Shown here in pieces: positions 31,435 to 40,811 of a DNA stretch of 64,000 nucleotides. A program made the position numbers and the translations under genes. The notes below the pieces were generated by a model. It was given only the letters and a program-made list of their open reading frames with translations, had not been told where the DNA came from and ran no database searches. Source of the stretch: Mycolicibacterium aichiense (GTDB lineage: Bacteria > Actinomycetota > Actinomycetes > Mycobacteriales > Mycobacteriaceae); the NCBI RefSeq assembly GCF_010726245.1, contig NZ_AP022561.1:1054001-1118000 (forward strand), written 5' to 3'. How positions within the stretch are numbered: the first letter of the stretch is position 1; each line of letters opens with the position of its first letter.

Positions 31435-31440
31435 ACGCTA
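31435..31440 (-). promoter_or_regulatory. -10 element of the kdp operon
   Basis: On the minus strand TAGCGT (31440-31435) is followed by CGCCGAC and ATG 31427. The 7-nt gap fits a leaderless start. No clear -35 is seen, which suits an activator-dependent promoter (KdpE). Confidence 0.4.
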
Positions 31441-31606
31441 GAGCCCGAAAACACCCGCGAGCACCGGCGTTGACGGTTTCTTTACGCCGCAACGGGCCGT
31501 CTTGACGAAAGTCCGCCGTTCGGTGATTCAGCCAGCCCACAGCGGCATCCGAGCGGTCCCGAGGTTTGGGGGCGCACCGTCGATGGGGAAGGAAAGAGGT
31601 GCTGCG

Positions 31607-32311
31607 GTGACACTGTCGAGGAGTTTTCGGTCCTGGGTCCGGGCTTGTCCGTCCGCCGAGCATCCGGAGATACGCCGGATGCTCGGCTGTCGGGACGCGT
31701 GCGCGCCGGCGGAGGTGTCGTTTCCGGCCGGGGCCTTACGCGATGCGCTGGTGGCGCGCTGGGTGCGGGAGCACAAGTGGGCCGTCGATGTCCGCACTGT
31801 CGCGGAGTTGCATTCGGCCATCTCGGTCGGCATCCATCCGGTGCGGATGACCGTGCATGCCGACCAGTTGGGTAGCGGTGGGATCCGCCGGGCAAGTGCC
31901 GCCGGTGTGGGCGGGCTGGTGCTCAGCCGTCGCGAGCAGGTCGCGACGTTACGGGCCAACCACACTCACCATGTCCTGTTGCGCATGTCCGACGCCACGA
32001 TGCGCGTCTCCCACAACGCGGCAGAGGCGGTGATCGGTTGCCGATCAACGGTTTTGGTCGGATTGCTGTGCGAGGTCGGTGCGCCCGGCGGATGTTCGGC
32101 CGCGGTCGGCGACACGCTCGCCGAGATGGATCACATCCGCCGTCGGCACAATGTCGTGCTGACCCGACTCGTCGTCGGACTCGGCGAGGCCCTCCCGGCC
32201 GCCGGCAGTTCGGTGGTTCGCCGGGACCTTGCCGAGGAAATAGGTGAGTCTGTCGACGACGCGTGCGCAGCGTTGCGTTTCCCACGGCCCGTCGTCGTCA
32301 TGGCAGCGTGA
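31607..32311 (+). CDS. LysA-like PLP-barrel domain protein lacking the catalytic lysine (pseudoenzyme)
   Basis: About 234 residues. By remembered alignment it follows the N-terminal (alanine racemase-like) barrel of diaminopimelate decarboxylase: VARWVREHKWAVDVRTVAEL corresponds to VARW..DVCTGGEL, RMTVHADQ to RITLHGNN, and RASAAGVGGLVLSR to KAGVGHIVVDS. The A-K-A strand that carries the PLP lysine reads A-G-A here (FPAGALRD), and the glycine-rich phosphate loop and EPGR are also absent. The C-terminal beta domain is missing. GTG 31607 has AAAGAGG upstream; the frame is open to 31502. It is not frameshifted, so it looks like a maintained non-catalytic protein. It stands alone between kdp and rmlB. 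Confidence 0.6.
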   Translation: MTLSRSFRSWVRACPSAEHPEIRRMLGCRDACAPAEVSFPAGALRDALVARWVREHKWAVDVRTVAELHSAISVGIHPVRMTVHADQLGSGGIRRASAAGVGGLVLSRREQVATLRANHTHHVLLRMSDATMRVSHNAAEAVIGCRSTVLVGLLCEVGAPGGCSAAVGDTLAEMDHIRRRHNVVLTRLVVGLGEALPAAGSSVVRRDLAEEIGESVDDACAALRFPRPVVVMAA

Positions 32312-32330
32312 TCGGAGGTGAAAACCGTTG

Positions 32331-33335
<1,005 letters not shown>

Positions 33336-33355
33336 CTAACGGGCGGGCGGAACCC

Positions 33356-34213
33356 TCACCCCTTCGCGGTCAGCCCGAGCGGTCCGGCCAGCTCGGTCAA
33401 TGTCGGCAGCAGCTTGTCCCAGCCGCCGAGCACCTGGATGGTCACGTGGTCGGCGCCGTTGTCGAGGTGTTCGGCCAGCCGCGCGGCGATGGCGTCGGCC
33501 GTTCCGTGAGCGACCACGGCGTCGATCAGCTTGTCGCTGGCCGGCGGCGCGACATCGGCGTCGGTGAATCCCAGCCGCTTCCAGTTGTTGACGTAGTTGC
33601 TCAGCCCCAGATAGAAGCCGACGCTGTCACGGCCGAGCTCGCGGGCCTCGTCGGGGTCGGTGCTCAACACCACCTTGTGTTCGGGCGCCAGGAACACCGT
33701 CGGACCGACCAGATTGCGTGCCTGCCCGGTGTGCTCGGGAGTGGTCAGGTAGGGATGCGCACCGGCACTGCGTTGTGCGGCCAGATGCAGCACCTTCGGG
33801 CCGAGCGCGGCGATCACCCGGCGGCTGGTCGGCACATGCTTGTCGTCGAGTGAGTCGAGATAGTTCACCAGCGCCGCGTAGGGCTTGGTGTACTCCTGGG
33901 TGTGCTCGGGGTGTCCGACGCCCACCCCGAGCAGAAACCGCCCGGGGTAAGCGTTTTCGATGCGGTGGTAGGACTCGGCGACCTCGTCGGCGGGTGCGCT
34001 CCAGATGTTGACGATCCCGGTGGCCACCGACAGGTTCTCGGTCTGTTCGAGGATGGGCTCGACGAACGACAGGTCGGCGGCCGGTGACCCGCCGACCCAC
34101 ACCGCGCCGTAGCCCAGCCTCTCGATCTCGGCGGCCTGCTCCGGTGTGACCGGGCCTCCGGTCCACACCCCGTAGCGGCCGAGATCTGGTTTGAGCAGCG
34201 ACGGATTGGTCAC
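33356..34213 (-). CDS. F420-type LLM oxidoreductase, paralogue 1 (Rv3463-like)
   Basis: A 285-residue luciferase-like monooxygenase-fold protein of the TIGR03620 type. It has LGRYGVWTGGPVTPEQ at the N-terminus, GYGAVWVGGSP, ATGIVNIW, GRFLLGVGVGHPEH and the C-terminal HGTADAIAARLAEHL. Family members in mycobacteria use the deazaflavin F420; the substrate is unknown. It is the most diverged of the three copies and the one with the N-terminus closest to Rv3463. 30 bp separate it from the previous gene. Confidence 0.87.
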   Translation of the reverse strand: MTNPSLLKPDLGRYGVWTGGPVTPEQAAEIERLGYGAVWVGGSPAADLSFVEPILEQTENLSVATGIVNIWSAPADEVAESYHRIENAYPGRFLLGVGVGHPEHTQEYTKPYAALVNYLDSLDDKHVPTSRRVIAALGPKVLHLAAQRSAGAHPYLTTPEHTGQARNLVGPTVFLAPEHKVVLSTDPDEARELGRDSVGFYLGLSNYVNNWKRLGFTDADVAPPASDKLIDAVVAHGTADAIAARLAEHLDNGADHVTIQVLGGWDKLLPTLTELAGPLGLTAKG

Positions 34214-34243
34214 GAGTCTCCCTCGTTACGGTTGGTTGAGTCC

Positions 34244-35086
34244 CTACGGTTGTGTGAGACCCAGGGGCACGGCCAGCGCGGCCAGTGCATCCACCAGCTT
34301 GTCAGACGAGGTGAGCACCTGGACGGGCACGTGGTCGGCACCTGCCTCGAGATGCTGGGTCAGCCGGGCCGCGATCGCCTCGGGGGTGCCGTAGGCCACG
34401 ACGGCGTCGACCAGCCGGTCGCTGCCGGGCTTGGCCACGTCGTCGTCGTTGAATCCCAACCGTTTCCAGCTGTTGAGGTAGTTCTGCAGGTTGAGGTAGA
34501 TGTCCAGGGCCTGCCGACCGACCTTTCGCGCCTGGTCTGCGTCGGTGGTCAGCACCGCCTTGTGCTCGGGCGCCAGGAAGGCTTCGGGTCCGATCAGCTG
34601 CCGCGCTTGGGCGGTGTGTTCCGGCGTGGTCAGGTACGGGTGCGCACCGGCCGCGCGCGCCGCCGACAGCTTGAGTACCTGAGGACCGAGCGCGGCGACC
34701 ACGCGCCTACTCTCCGGGACCCCGTACTCGTCGAGTTTGTCGAGGTAGCCGCGCAACGCGTCGATCGGCTTCTGGTATTGCTGGTGCGCCTCGGGGTGTC
34801 CGACGCCGATGCCGAGGATGAACCGCCCGGGGCACGCCGTCTCGATGCGGTGGAACGACTCGGCCACCGGGCCGGCGGCCGCGGTCCAGATGTTGACGAT
34901 GCCGGTGGCCACCTTGAGCGTGGTGGTATTCGCCAGAATCGGCTCCACCCAATCCAATTCGGCAGGCGGCGAACCGCCGACCCACACCGCGCCATAACCG
35001 AGCGACTCGATTTCTTTGGCCTGTTGCGGGGTGACCCCGCGACCGAACGACCCGAACTTGCCCAGATCCGGCTTGCTGTCTGTCAT
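34244..35086 (-). CDS. F420-type LLM oxidoreductase, paralogue 2
   Basis: A 280-residue paralogue with the same blocks: LGKFGSFGRGVTPQQ, GYGAVWVGGSPPAELDWVEP, ATGIVNIW, FILGIGVGHPE, and YGTPEAIAARLTQHLEAGADHVPVQVL. Compared with copy 1 it shares more with copy 3, for instance the PPAELDWV stretch. It begins 16 bp after copy 3. Substrate unknown. Confidence 0.87.
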   Translation of the reverse strand: MTDSKPDLGKFGSFGRGVTPQQAKEIESLGYGAVWVGGSPPAELDWVEPILANTTTLKVATGIVNIWTAAAGPVAESFHRIETACPGRFILGIGVGHPEAHQQYQKPIDALRGYLDKLDEYGVPESRRVVAALGPQVLKLSAARAAGAHPYLTTPEHTAQARQLIGPEAFLAPEHKAVLTTDADQARKVGRQALDIYLNLQNYLNSWKRLGFNDDDVAKPGSDRLVDAVVAYGTPEAIAARLTQHLEAGADHVPVQVLTSSDKLVDALAALAVPLGLTQP

Positions 35087-35102
35087 CGATCCGTCCTTTG
35101 CG

Positions 35103-35936
35103 TCAGCTCAGCCCGAGCGGGCCGGCGAGGTCGGCCAAAGCGGGTATGACCTTGGCCTGCGAGGTGAGCAGCTGGATCGGGACGTGGTCGGCCCCGGCCT
35201 CGAGATGCTCGGTGAGCCGAGCCGCAATCGTGTCGGGGGTTCCGTAGACGATCAGGGCATCCACGAGCCGGTCGCTGCCGGGGCGGGTGATGTCGTCATC
35301 GGTGAAGCCCAACCGCTTCCAGTTGTTGAGGTAATTGCTCAGCCCGAGATAAAGCTCGAGGGTCTTGCGGCCGACGGCTCGGGCGTGCTCGACGTCGGTG
35401 GTCGGGACGACGGGCACTGCGGGCGCCAGGAAGGCGTCGGGTCCGATCAGTTCCCGGGCTTGCGCGGTGTGTTCGGGGGTGACGAGGACGGGGTGGGCTC
35501 CGGCGCTGCGGCGGGCCGACAGCTTCAGGACCTGCGGTCCGAGCGCGGCCAACGCGCGGCGCTCTGGCGGTACGCCGTGTTCGTCCAGCACGTCGAGGTA
35601 GGCGTTGAGCGCGGTGATCGGCTTGGTGAACTCGGCGTCCGCCTCGGGATGGCCGACACCGAGGCCCAGTAGGAAGCGGCCGGGGTGGGCGTTCTCGATG
35701 CGATGGAACGAGGCGGCGACCGCCTCCGGTTTGGCGGTCCAGATATTGACGATGCCGGTGGCCAGCTTCAGCGTTCTGGTCGCGGCGAGTGCGGGGTCCA
35801 CCCAATCGAGCTCGGCGGGCGGCGAGCCCGCCACCCACACCGCGCCGTAACCGAGCGCCTCGATCGCCGAGGCATCGTCGGGAGTGATGCCCATGCCGAA
35901 GGAGGCGAACCTACCGAGATCGGGTTTGGCGCTCAT
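35103..35936 (-). CDS. F420-type LLM oxidoreductase, paralogue 3
   Basis: A 277-residue paralogue: LGRFASFGMGITPDD, GYGAVWVAGSPPAELDWVDP, ATGIVNIW, GLGVGHPEAD, YGTPDTIAARLTEHLEAGADHVPIQLL. It is the first of the three to be transcribed, 29 bp after the histidine kinase, and so directly joins the LLM set to the signalling pair. Start at ATG 35936. Confidence 0.87.
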   Translation of the reverse strand: MSAKPDLGRFASFGMGITPDDASAIEALGYGAVWVAGSPPAELDWVDPALAATRTLKLATGIVNIWTAKPEAVAASFHRIENAHPGRFLLGLGVGHPEADAEFTKPITALNAYLDVLDEHGVPPERRALAALGPQVLKLSARRSAGAHPVLVTPEHTAQARELIGPDAFLAPAVPVVPTTDVEHARAVGRKTLELYLGLSNYLNNWKRLGFTDDDITRPGSDRLVDALIVYGTPDTIAARLTEHLEAGADHVPIQLLTSQAKVIPALADLAGPLGLS

Positions 35937-35965
35937 GGCCGCTACAACCCGGCCCCGAGTGTGAG

Positions 35966-37450
35966 CTATTCCGCCGCGGCGGAAAGTTCACCCGGAGTTA
36001 CCGCGACGGGCGCGGATGCCACCAGCGGCAGCAGGATGATGAAGCGGGTGTTGCCGGGTTCGGATTCGACCCGGATATCACCCTGATGCTTCTCGACGAT
36101 GATCCGTCGCGCCAGATCGAGGCCGAGGCCGTCGCCCTCACCGAAGGGCTTGGTGGTGAAAAACGCGGTGAAGATCCGGTCGATGATCTCTTCCGGGATG
36201 CCCGGTCCGTCGTCACAGATCTCCACCCGGATCCGGTCGTCACCCTGGCGCGCGGTCCGGATCGTCAGGGTGCCGCGGCCCTTCATCGCCTGGATGGCAT
36301 TGTTGATGATGACGTCCCATACCTCATTCAAACCGCCTGGGTAACAAGCGATTTCGGGAATCGACTTGTCCCACTCCTTGACCAGTTTGATGGGCTTGTC
36401 GGCGCCGACCTTGTCGCCGAACAGTGTCTTGAGCGTGCTGTGCAGCAGCTCGTGGACGTTGGCGACCTGGTATTCGGCCCGGTCCATCTGGGAGTACTTC
36501 TTGGCCCCGGCGAGCAGACCCGAGATGCGCTCGCTGGCGTCGGCGATCTCGTTCATCCGCAGCTCGGTGTCGATCGTGTACTTCAGCCAGCCGATCGCGC
36601 TCTGCAGTGTCGCCGAGCAGTCCACCGAGTCGATCGAGGCCTCGATGCGTTCCAGCCAGTCCACGTCGAGACCGGCTTCGACGAACGTCGGGGCGTAATC
36701 CCATGCGCTGGCGATGCCGTGGTCTTCGAGCCAATCGCCGACCTGGTCTTCGCGGTCGGAGGTCTCGAGCGCGGACAGTTCTTGAACCTTGGACTTGGCG
36801 ACCTGCTCGGCCACCTCGTCCTGGATCCGGACCAGCGTGCGCAGCGCCTCGGGGCTGAACTTGCCGTCGGCGAGCATGGAGAGCTTGTGACGCATCTTGC
36901 CGACGCCTTCGCGGAGGTCGGCCACGGCGCGCGCGGTCGCAGCCGCCGGATTGTTCAGCTGATGGGTCAACCCCGCCGTGATGGTGCCCAGCGCCAGCAG
37001 CTTCTGGCGCTGGCCGAGGATCTGGCTCTGTCGCCGCCCGCCGACCATGTGACCTTCGAGCAGATGCACGGCCATCGGGAATTCCGTCTTCATGAACTCC
37101 GCGAAGGCTTCGGCGTCGAGGACGAAGAACCGCGACGGCTTCGTGACCCGGACCGAGGCCTGGTAGACCTGCTCCTCGTTGGGGATGTAGGCCGACCACG
37201 CTCCGCAGTACACGCCGCGCTGCGAGGTGCGGGTGGTCTCGACGTCCACGCCGCCGGAGCGTTTCGACATCACCAGCTCGCCGTCGAGCAGGACGTAGAA
37301 ACAGGTGGCCGGTTCACCTTCGACGACCACCGGGCCGGCTTCGAACGTCGCGATGTGCCCGTTGTCGCACAACGTCTGTAGCTGTTCGGTCGACAGCTTT
37401 TCGAACAGGAACAGCGTCCTCAGTTCGTCGGGCATGCAGTTCTGGCCCAT
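35966..37450 (-). CDS. Soluble histidine kinase with N-terminal cyclic-nucleotide-binding domain
   Basis: A 494-residue cytoplasmic kinase without membrane helices. Residues 1-135 form a CRP-like cNMP-binding domain (FEAGPVVVEGEPATCFYVLLDGEL), although the phosphate-binding RXA signature is not obvious. H163 in GTITAGLTHQLNNPAA is the likely phosphorylation site. A long helical insert (about 175-330) follows, then a HATPase domain with N-box IINNAIQAM (383-389), DDGPGIP (413) and GEGDGLGL (437). It starts 15 bp after the REC-flavoprotein gene, so the two are almost surely partners. The sensed ligand is unknown. Confidence 0.9.
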   Translation of the reverse strand: MGQNCMPDELRTLFLFEKLSTEQLQTLCDNGHIATFEAGPVVVEGEPATCFYVLLDGELVMSKRSGGVDVETTRTSQRGVYCGAWSAYIPNEEQVYQASVRVTKPSRFFVLDAEAFAEFMKTEFPMAVHLLEGHMVGGRRQSQILGQRQKLLALGTITAGLTHQLNNPAAATARAVADLREGVGKMRHKLSMLADGKFSPEALRTLVRIQDEVAEQVAKSKVQELSALETSDREDQVGDWLEDHGIASAWDYAPTFVEAGLDVDWLERIEASIDSVDCSATLQSAIGWLKYTIDTELRMNEIADASERISGLLAGAKKYSQMDRAEYQVANVHELLHSTLKTLFGDKVGADKPIKLVKEWDKSIPEIACYPGGLNEVWDVIINNAIQAMKGRGTLTIRTARQGDDRIRVEICDDGPGIPEEIIDRIFTAFFTTKPFGEGDGLGLDLARRIIVEKHQGDIRVESEPGNTRFIILLPLVASAPVAVTPGELSAAAE

Positions 37451-37465
37451 CTCGCTACGCCCTTT

Positions 37466-39166
37466 CTAGGCCTCCGCCAAATACCGGTGCACCAGCATCA
37501 CCGCCATCGACCCTTCGCCGACGGCGGCCGCCACCCGTTTTGCGGACTCGGAGCGCACGTCTCCTGCAACAAACACACCAGGCACACTTGTTTCCAGGTG
37601 GTGCGGTGGGCGGTCCAGCGTCCACCCGGCCACGTTCAGCAGGTCGGGTCCGGCGAGTACGAATCCGTGGTCGTCGACCGCGACGACCTCCTTGAGCCAG
37701 TCGGTGCGGGGCTCGGCGCCGATGAAACAGCACATCCGGCTGGCCTCGACGGTGTCGCGCTGGCCGGTCTGCCGGTTCTCCAGGATCAGGCCGGTCAGGT
37801 GGTCGTCCTCGCCGAGGGTGTCCACCACCTCGGTGCAGGTGCGGACCGTGATCGTCGGGTTCTTCTCGATCTGCTGGATCAGGTAGTGCGACATCGACGC
37901 CTCGAGCGACGGTCCGCGCACCAGCATGGTGACCGAGCGGGCCTCGCGGGACATGAACATCGCCGCCTGCCCGGCCGAATTGGCGCCGCCCACGATGTAG
38001 ACGTCCTCACCCTTGCACTCCGAGGCGTCGGACACCGAGGCGCCGTAGTAGACGCCGCGACCGACGTAGTTGCATGCCGGATCGTCGGGGTTGTCCCAGC
38101 AGCCGGTGACCTGCAGCTGGCGGTAGGCCACACCGGTGGCCAGGATGACGGCGCGGGCAGCGATCGTGCTGCCGTCCTCGAACTCGATGGTGCGTGCGGT
38201 GCCCGCCTCGCCGGCGGAAAGCTTGATCGCCTTGCGGGTGGTGATCACCTCGGCGCCGAAGCGCTCCGCCTGCCTGCGGGCCGACGTGGTGAGTTCGGCA
38301 CCGGAGACGCCGGTGGGGAAGCCGAGATAGTTCTCGATCCGGGAGCTGCGGCCGGCCTGACCGCCCGTGGTCTGCTCCTCGATCAGCACCGTCTTGAGCC
38401 CTTCGGAGGCGCCGTAGACCGCCGCCGCCAGCCCGGCCGGGCCGCCGCCGATGACCGCCAGGTCGTACATCTCCAGCGACGGGCTGGTCGACAAGCCGAG
38501 CATCGCGGCCAGTTCGGCATCGGTCGGGTCGACCAGGATCTGGCCCTGCTCGCTGATCACCACCGGCAACTGGAACTCGTCCAGGCCGCCCGCATCCAGC
38601 AGCTGCTTGCCCTTGGGCTCGTCGGCGTTGAACGCCCGGAACGAATGCAGGTTACGGGCCAGGAACTGGCGGACCTCCCACGACCGTTCGCTCCACCGGT
38701 GCCCGATCACCTTGGTGTGCGGGATGGCCCGGTCGCCGGTGGCGTGCCAGGCCTCCAGCAGCGCGTCGATCACCGGGTAGAGCTTTTCCTCCGGCGGATC
38801 CCATGGCTTGAGCAGGTAGTGGTCGAGGTCGACGACGTTGATCGCGTCGATCGCGGCGTGGGTGTCGGCGTAGGCCGTCAGGAGAACGCGACGGGCCATC
38901 GGGTAGACGTCCATCGCCTCTTCGAGGAACTGGATGCCGCTCATCTGCGGCATCCGGTAGTCGGCGACGAACACCGCGACGGTCTCGCCGCGCAGTTTCA
39001 GTTCGTTGATCGTTTCCAGCGCGTCGAGCCCGGATTCGGCGCGGACGATCCGATACCGCTCGCCGTAGTGACGGCGGAGGTCACGTGCCACGGCACGCGA
39101 GACGGCGGGGTCGTCGTCCACAGTGAGAATCACGGGTTTGCGGGGCTGGGGGGCGGGTCCAGTCAT
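37466..39166 (-). CDS. Response-regulator receiver fused to thioredoxin-reductase-like flavoprotein
   Basis: About 566 residues. Residues 10-125 are a complete receiver domain: acidic pair in TVDDDPAV, phospho-acceptor D69 in VADYRMP, T97 and K120 (LLKPW). Residues 140-225 look like a thioredoxin-fold segment without CxxC (HRWSERSWEVRQFLARN). The rest is a two-dinucleotide-fold flavoprotein with FAD motif VIGGGPAGLAAAV (about 238) and NADPH motif VGGANSAGQAA. The redox CxxC expected between them in thioredoxin reductase is replaced by GVYYGASVSDA. ATG 39166 is preceded by CATACT at 8-14 bases; GTG 39169 is an alternative. Confidence 0.9.
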   Translation of the reverse strand: MTGPAPQPRKPVILTVDDDPAVSRAVARDLRRHYGERYRIVRAESGLDALETINELKLRGETVAVFVADYRMPQMSGIQFLEEAMDVYPMARRVLLTAYADTHAAIDAINVVDLDHYLLKPWDPPEEKLYPVIDALLEAWHATGDRAIPHTKVIGHRWSERSWEVRQFLARNLHSFRAFNADEPKGKQLLDAGGLDEFQLPVVISEQGQILVDPTDAELAAMLGLSTSPSLEMYDLAVIGGGPAGLAAAVYGASEGLKTVLIEEQTTGGQAGRSSRIENYLGFPTGVSGAELTTSARRQAERFGAEVITTRKAIKLSAGEAGTARTIEFEDGSTIAARAVILATGVAYRQLQVTGCWDNPDDPACNYVGRGVYYGASVSDASECKGEDVYIVGGANSAGQAAMFMSREARSVTMLVRGPSLEASMSHYLIQQIEKNPTITVRTCTEVVDTLGEDDHLTGLILENRQTGQRDTVEASRMCCFIGAEPRTDWLKEVVAVDDHGFVLAGPDLLNVAGWTLDRPPHHLETSVPGVFVAGDVRSESAKRVAAAVGEGSMAVMLVHRYLAEA

Positions 39167-39284
39167 CACCGTCAAGTATGCGCTCGTTGTCCAGTGCTTA
39201 TTAGGGTGGCTTTGCGGGCCGGCGGTTCCCGCCACATCGTGTTCGCCCGCAGATGAAGCGAGGTCAGCGTGCCTTCGGCGCGTT

Positions 39285-39313
39285 TTGGAGTAGCGCGCCC
39301 GAGCGGGTATCGT
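39285..39313 (+). promoter_or_regulatory. Promoter of the infA-rpmJ-rpsM-rpoA operon
   Basis: TTGGAG (39285-39290), a 17-bp spacer and TATCGT (39308-39313) form a good housekeeping promoter. It would give an untranslated leader of about 130 nt before infA. The region 39170-39448 holds no gene and also serves the divergent REC-flavoprotein gene. Confidence 0.6.
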
Positions 39314-39448
39314 TGACCAACGGTGCGGATTCCGCGCCGACTCTTGCGTGCCCTGTCTGAGGAAATCCTGGAATTTCCCGCTCCCGGCTCACGTTTTGCA
39401 GTCGGGGCGAATGCTGCCCCAAACCTAGAAAGCAGGATCGAAGAGGAC

Positions 39449-39670
39449 ATGGCCAAGAAAGACGGTGCCATCGAGGTCGAGGGCCGCGTGGTCGAGCCCC
39501 TGCCCAATGCGATGTTTCGCATTGAGCTGGAGAACGGACACAAGGTACTCGCTCACATCAGCGGCAAGATGCGGCAGCACTACATCCGCATCCTTCCCGA
39601 GGACCGGGTGGTGGTGGAGTTGTCTCCCTACGACCTGACCCGCGGGCGCATTGTGTACCGGTACAAGTAA
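39449..39670 (+). CDS. infA: Translation initiation factor IF-1
   Basis: A 73-residue OB-fold factor that occupies the ribosomal A site during initiation. [20 protein letters not shown], then the core [13 protein letters not shown] and the end GRIVYRYK match the family over its full length. The frame is open 126 bases upstream, but ATG 39449 is the family start. First gene of the alpha-operon-like cluster. Confidence 0.97.
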   Translation: MAKKDGAIEVEGRVVEPLPNAMFRIELENGHKVLAHISGKMRQHYIRILPEDRVVVELSPYDLTRGRIVYRYK

Positions 39671-39735
39671 GCCCCCACCGACCCGAACCAGCACGCACGA
39701 ATACAAACCGACCGAACTAGAAGGATCGAACAGCC

Positions 39736-39849
39736 GTGAAGGTGAACCCGAGCGTCAAGCCGATCTGCGACAAGTGCAGGGTGATCCGCCGGCATGGGCG
39801 GGTCATGGTGATCTGCTCTGATCCGCGCCACAAGCAGCGGCAGGGCTAA
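39736..39849 (+). CDS. rpmJ: 50S ribosomal protein L36 (zinc-binding form)
   Basis: A 37-residue protein with GTG start, [18 protein letters not shown] then [13 protein letters not shown]. It keeps the zinc ligands (C-x2-C, C, H), so this is the C+ form used when zinc is available. It lies between infA and rpsM as in all mycobacteria. Confidence 0.96.
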
Positions 39850-39900
39850 CACCCGGCGCGAGCACTACCCACAACTGAATGCAGACCTCCCAGTACCACT

Positions 39901-39956
39901 GAGAGCACGGGCTCTCATCCACGTCCGGCACGGAGGCCGGACCCCGACAGACGGGG
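39901..39956 (+). promoter_or_regulatory. Three-hairpin leader before rpsM
   Basis: Three short perfect stems follow one another in the 153-bp rpmJ-rpsM gap: GAGAGC/GCTCTC (39901-39916, 4-nt loop), GTCCGG/CCGGAC (39923-39942, 8-nt loop) and CCCCG/CGGGG (39942-39956, 5-nt loop). The second and third share one base and so may exclude each other. A ribosomal-protein binding leader is possible; in E. coli S4 represses at this same place. Confidence 0.45.
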
Positions 39957-40002
39957 AACGGACTGGGAACAGACCTCCGCAAAGAGAAGGAATCACTGCC
40001 TG

Positions 40003-40377
40003 ATGGCACGTCTCATGGGCGTTGATCTCCCGCGCGATAAGCGCATGGAGATCGCGCTGACCTATATCTACGGCATCGGCCGTACCCGCAGCCAGGAAAT
40101 CCTGGACGGCACCGGCATCGACCGGGACCTGCGCACCAAGGACCTCACCGACGATCAGGTGACCCAGCTGCGCGACTACATCGAAGGCAACCTCAAGGTC
40201 GAGGGTGACCTGCGCCGCGAGGTTCAGGCCGACATTCGCCGCAAGATCGAGATCGGCTGCTACCAGGGCCTGCGGCACCGCCGCGGTCTGCCGGTGCGCG
40301 GCCAGCGAACCAAGACCAATGCGCGTACCCGCAAGGGCCCCAAGCGCACCATCGCCGGCAAGAAGAAGGCCAGGTAA
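40003..40377 (+). CDS. rpsM: 30S ribosomal protein S13
   Basis: A 124-residue head protein of the small subunit. [20 protein letters not shown], the RxxR-rich [13 protein letters not shown] and the basic end GKKKAR are typical. It begins 153 bp after rpmJ behind a structured leader; AGAAGGA lies about 15 bases upstream. Confidence 0.97.
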   Translation: MARLMGVDLPRDKRMEIALTYIYGIGRTRSQEILDGTGIDRDLRTKDLTDDQVTQLRDYIEGNLKVEGDLRREVQADIRRKIEIGCYQGLRHRRGLPVRGQRTKTNARTRKGPKRTIAGKKKAR

Positions 40378-40382
40378 CCCGG

Positions 40383-40796
40383 ATGGCACAGGCAAAGAAG
40401 GGCACCGGCGCCAAGAAGGGTCAGAAGACCCGTCGCAGGGAAAAGAAGAACATCCCGCACGGCGCCGCTCACATCAAGAGCACGTTCAACAACACGATCG
40501 TCTCGATCACCGATCCCCAGGGCAACGTCATCGCCTGGGCTTCGTCGGGTCACGTCGGCTTCAAGGGGTCGCGTAAGTCGACTCCGTTCGCCGCGCAGCT
40601 CGCCGCCGAGAACGCTGCCCGCAAGGCGCAGGAGCACGGTGTGAAGAAGGTCGACGTGTTCGTGAAGGGCCCGGGTTCGGGCCGCGAAACAGCGATCCGC
40701 TCGCTGCAGGCCGCCGGTCTCGAGGTCGGCGCCATCTCCGATGTCACTCCGCAGCCGCACAACGGTTGCCGTCCGCCCAAGCGGCGCCGGGTCTAG
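40383..40796 (+). CDS. rpsK: 30S ribosomal protein S11
   Basis: A 137-residue platform protein: basic start, then [20 protein letters not shown] and the end [13 protein letters not shown] are diagnostic. Five bases separate it from rpsM. Confidence 0.97.
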   Translation: MAQAKKGTGAKKGQKTRRREKKNIPHGAAHIKSTFNNTIVSITDPQGNVIAWASSGHVGFKGSRKSTPFAAQLAAENAARKAQEHGVKKVDVFVKGPGSGRETAIRSLQAAGLEVGAISDVTPQPHNGCRPPKRRRV

Positions 40797-40811
40797 GGAG
40801 GATAAAGAAAA

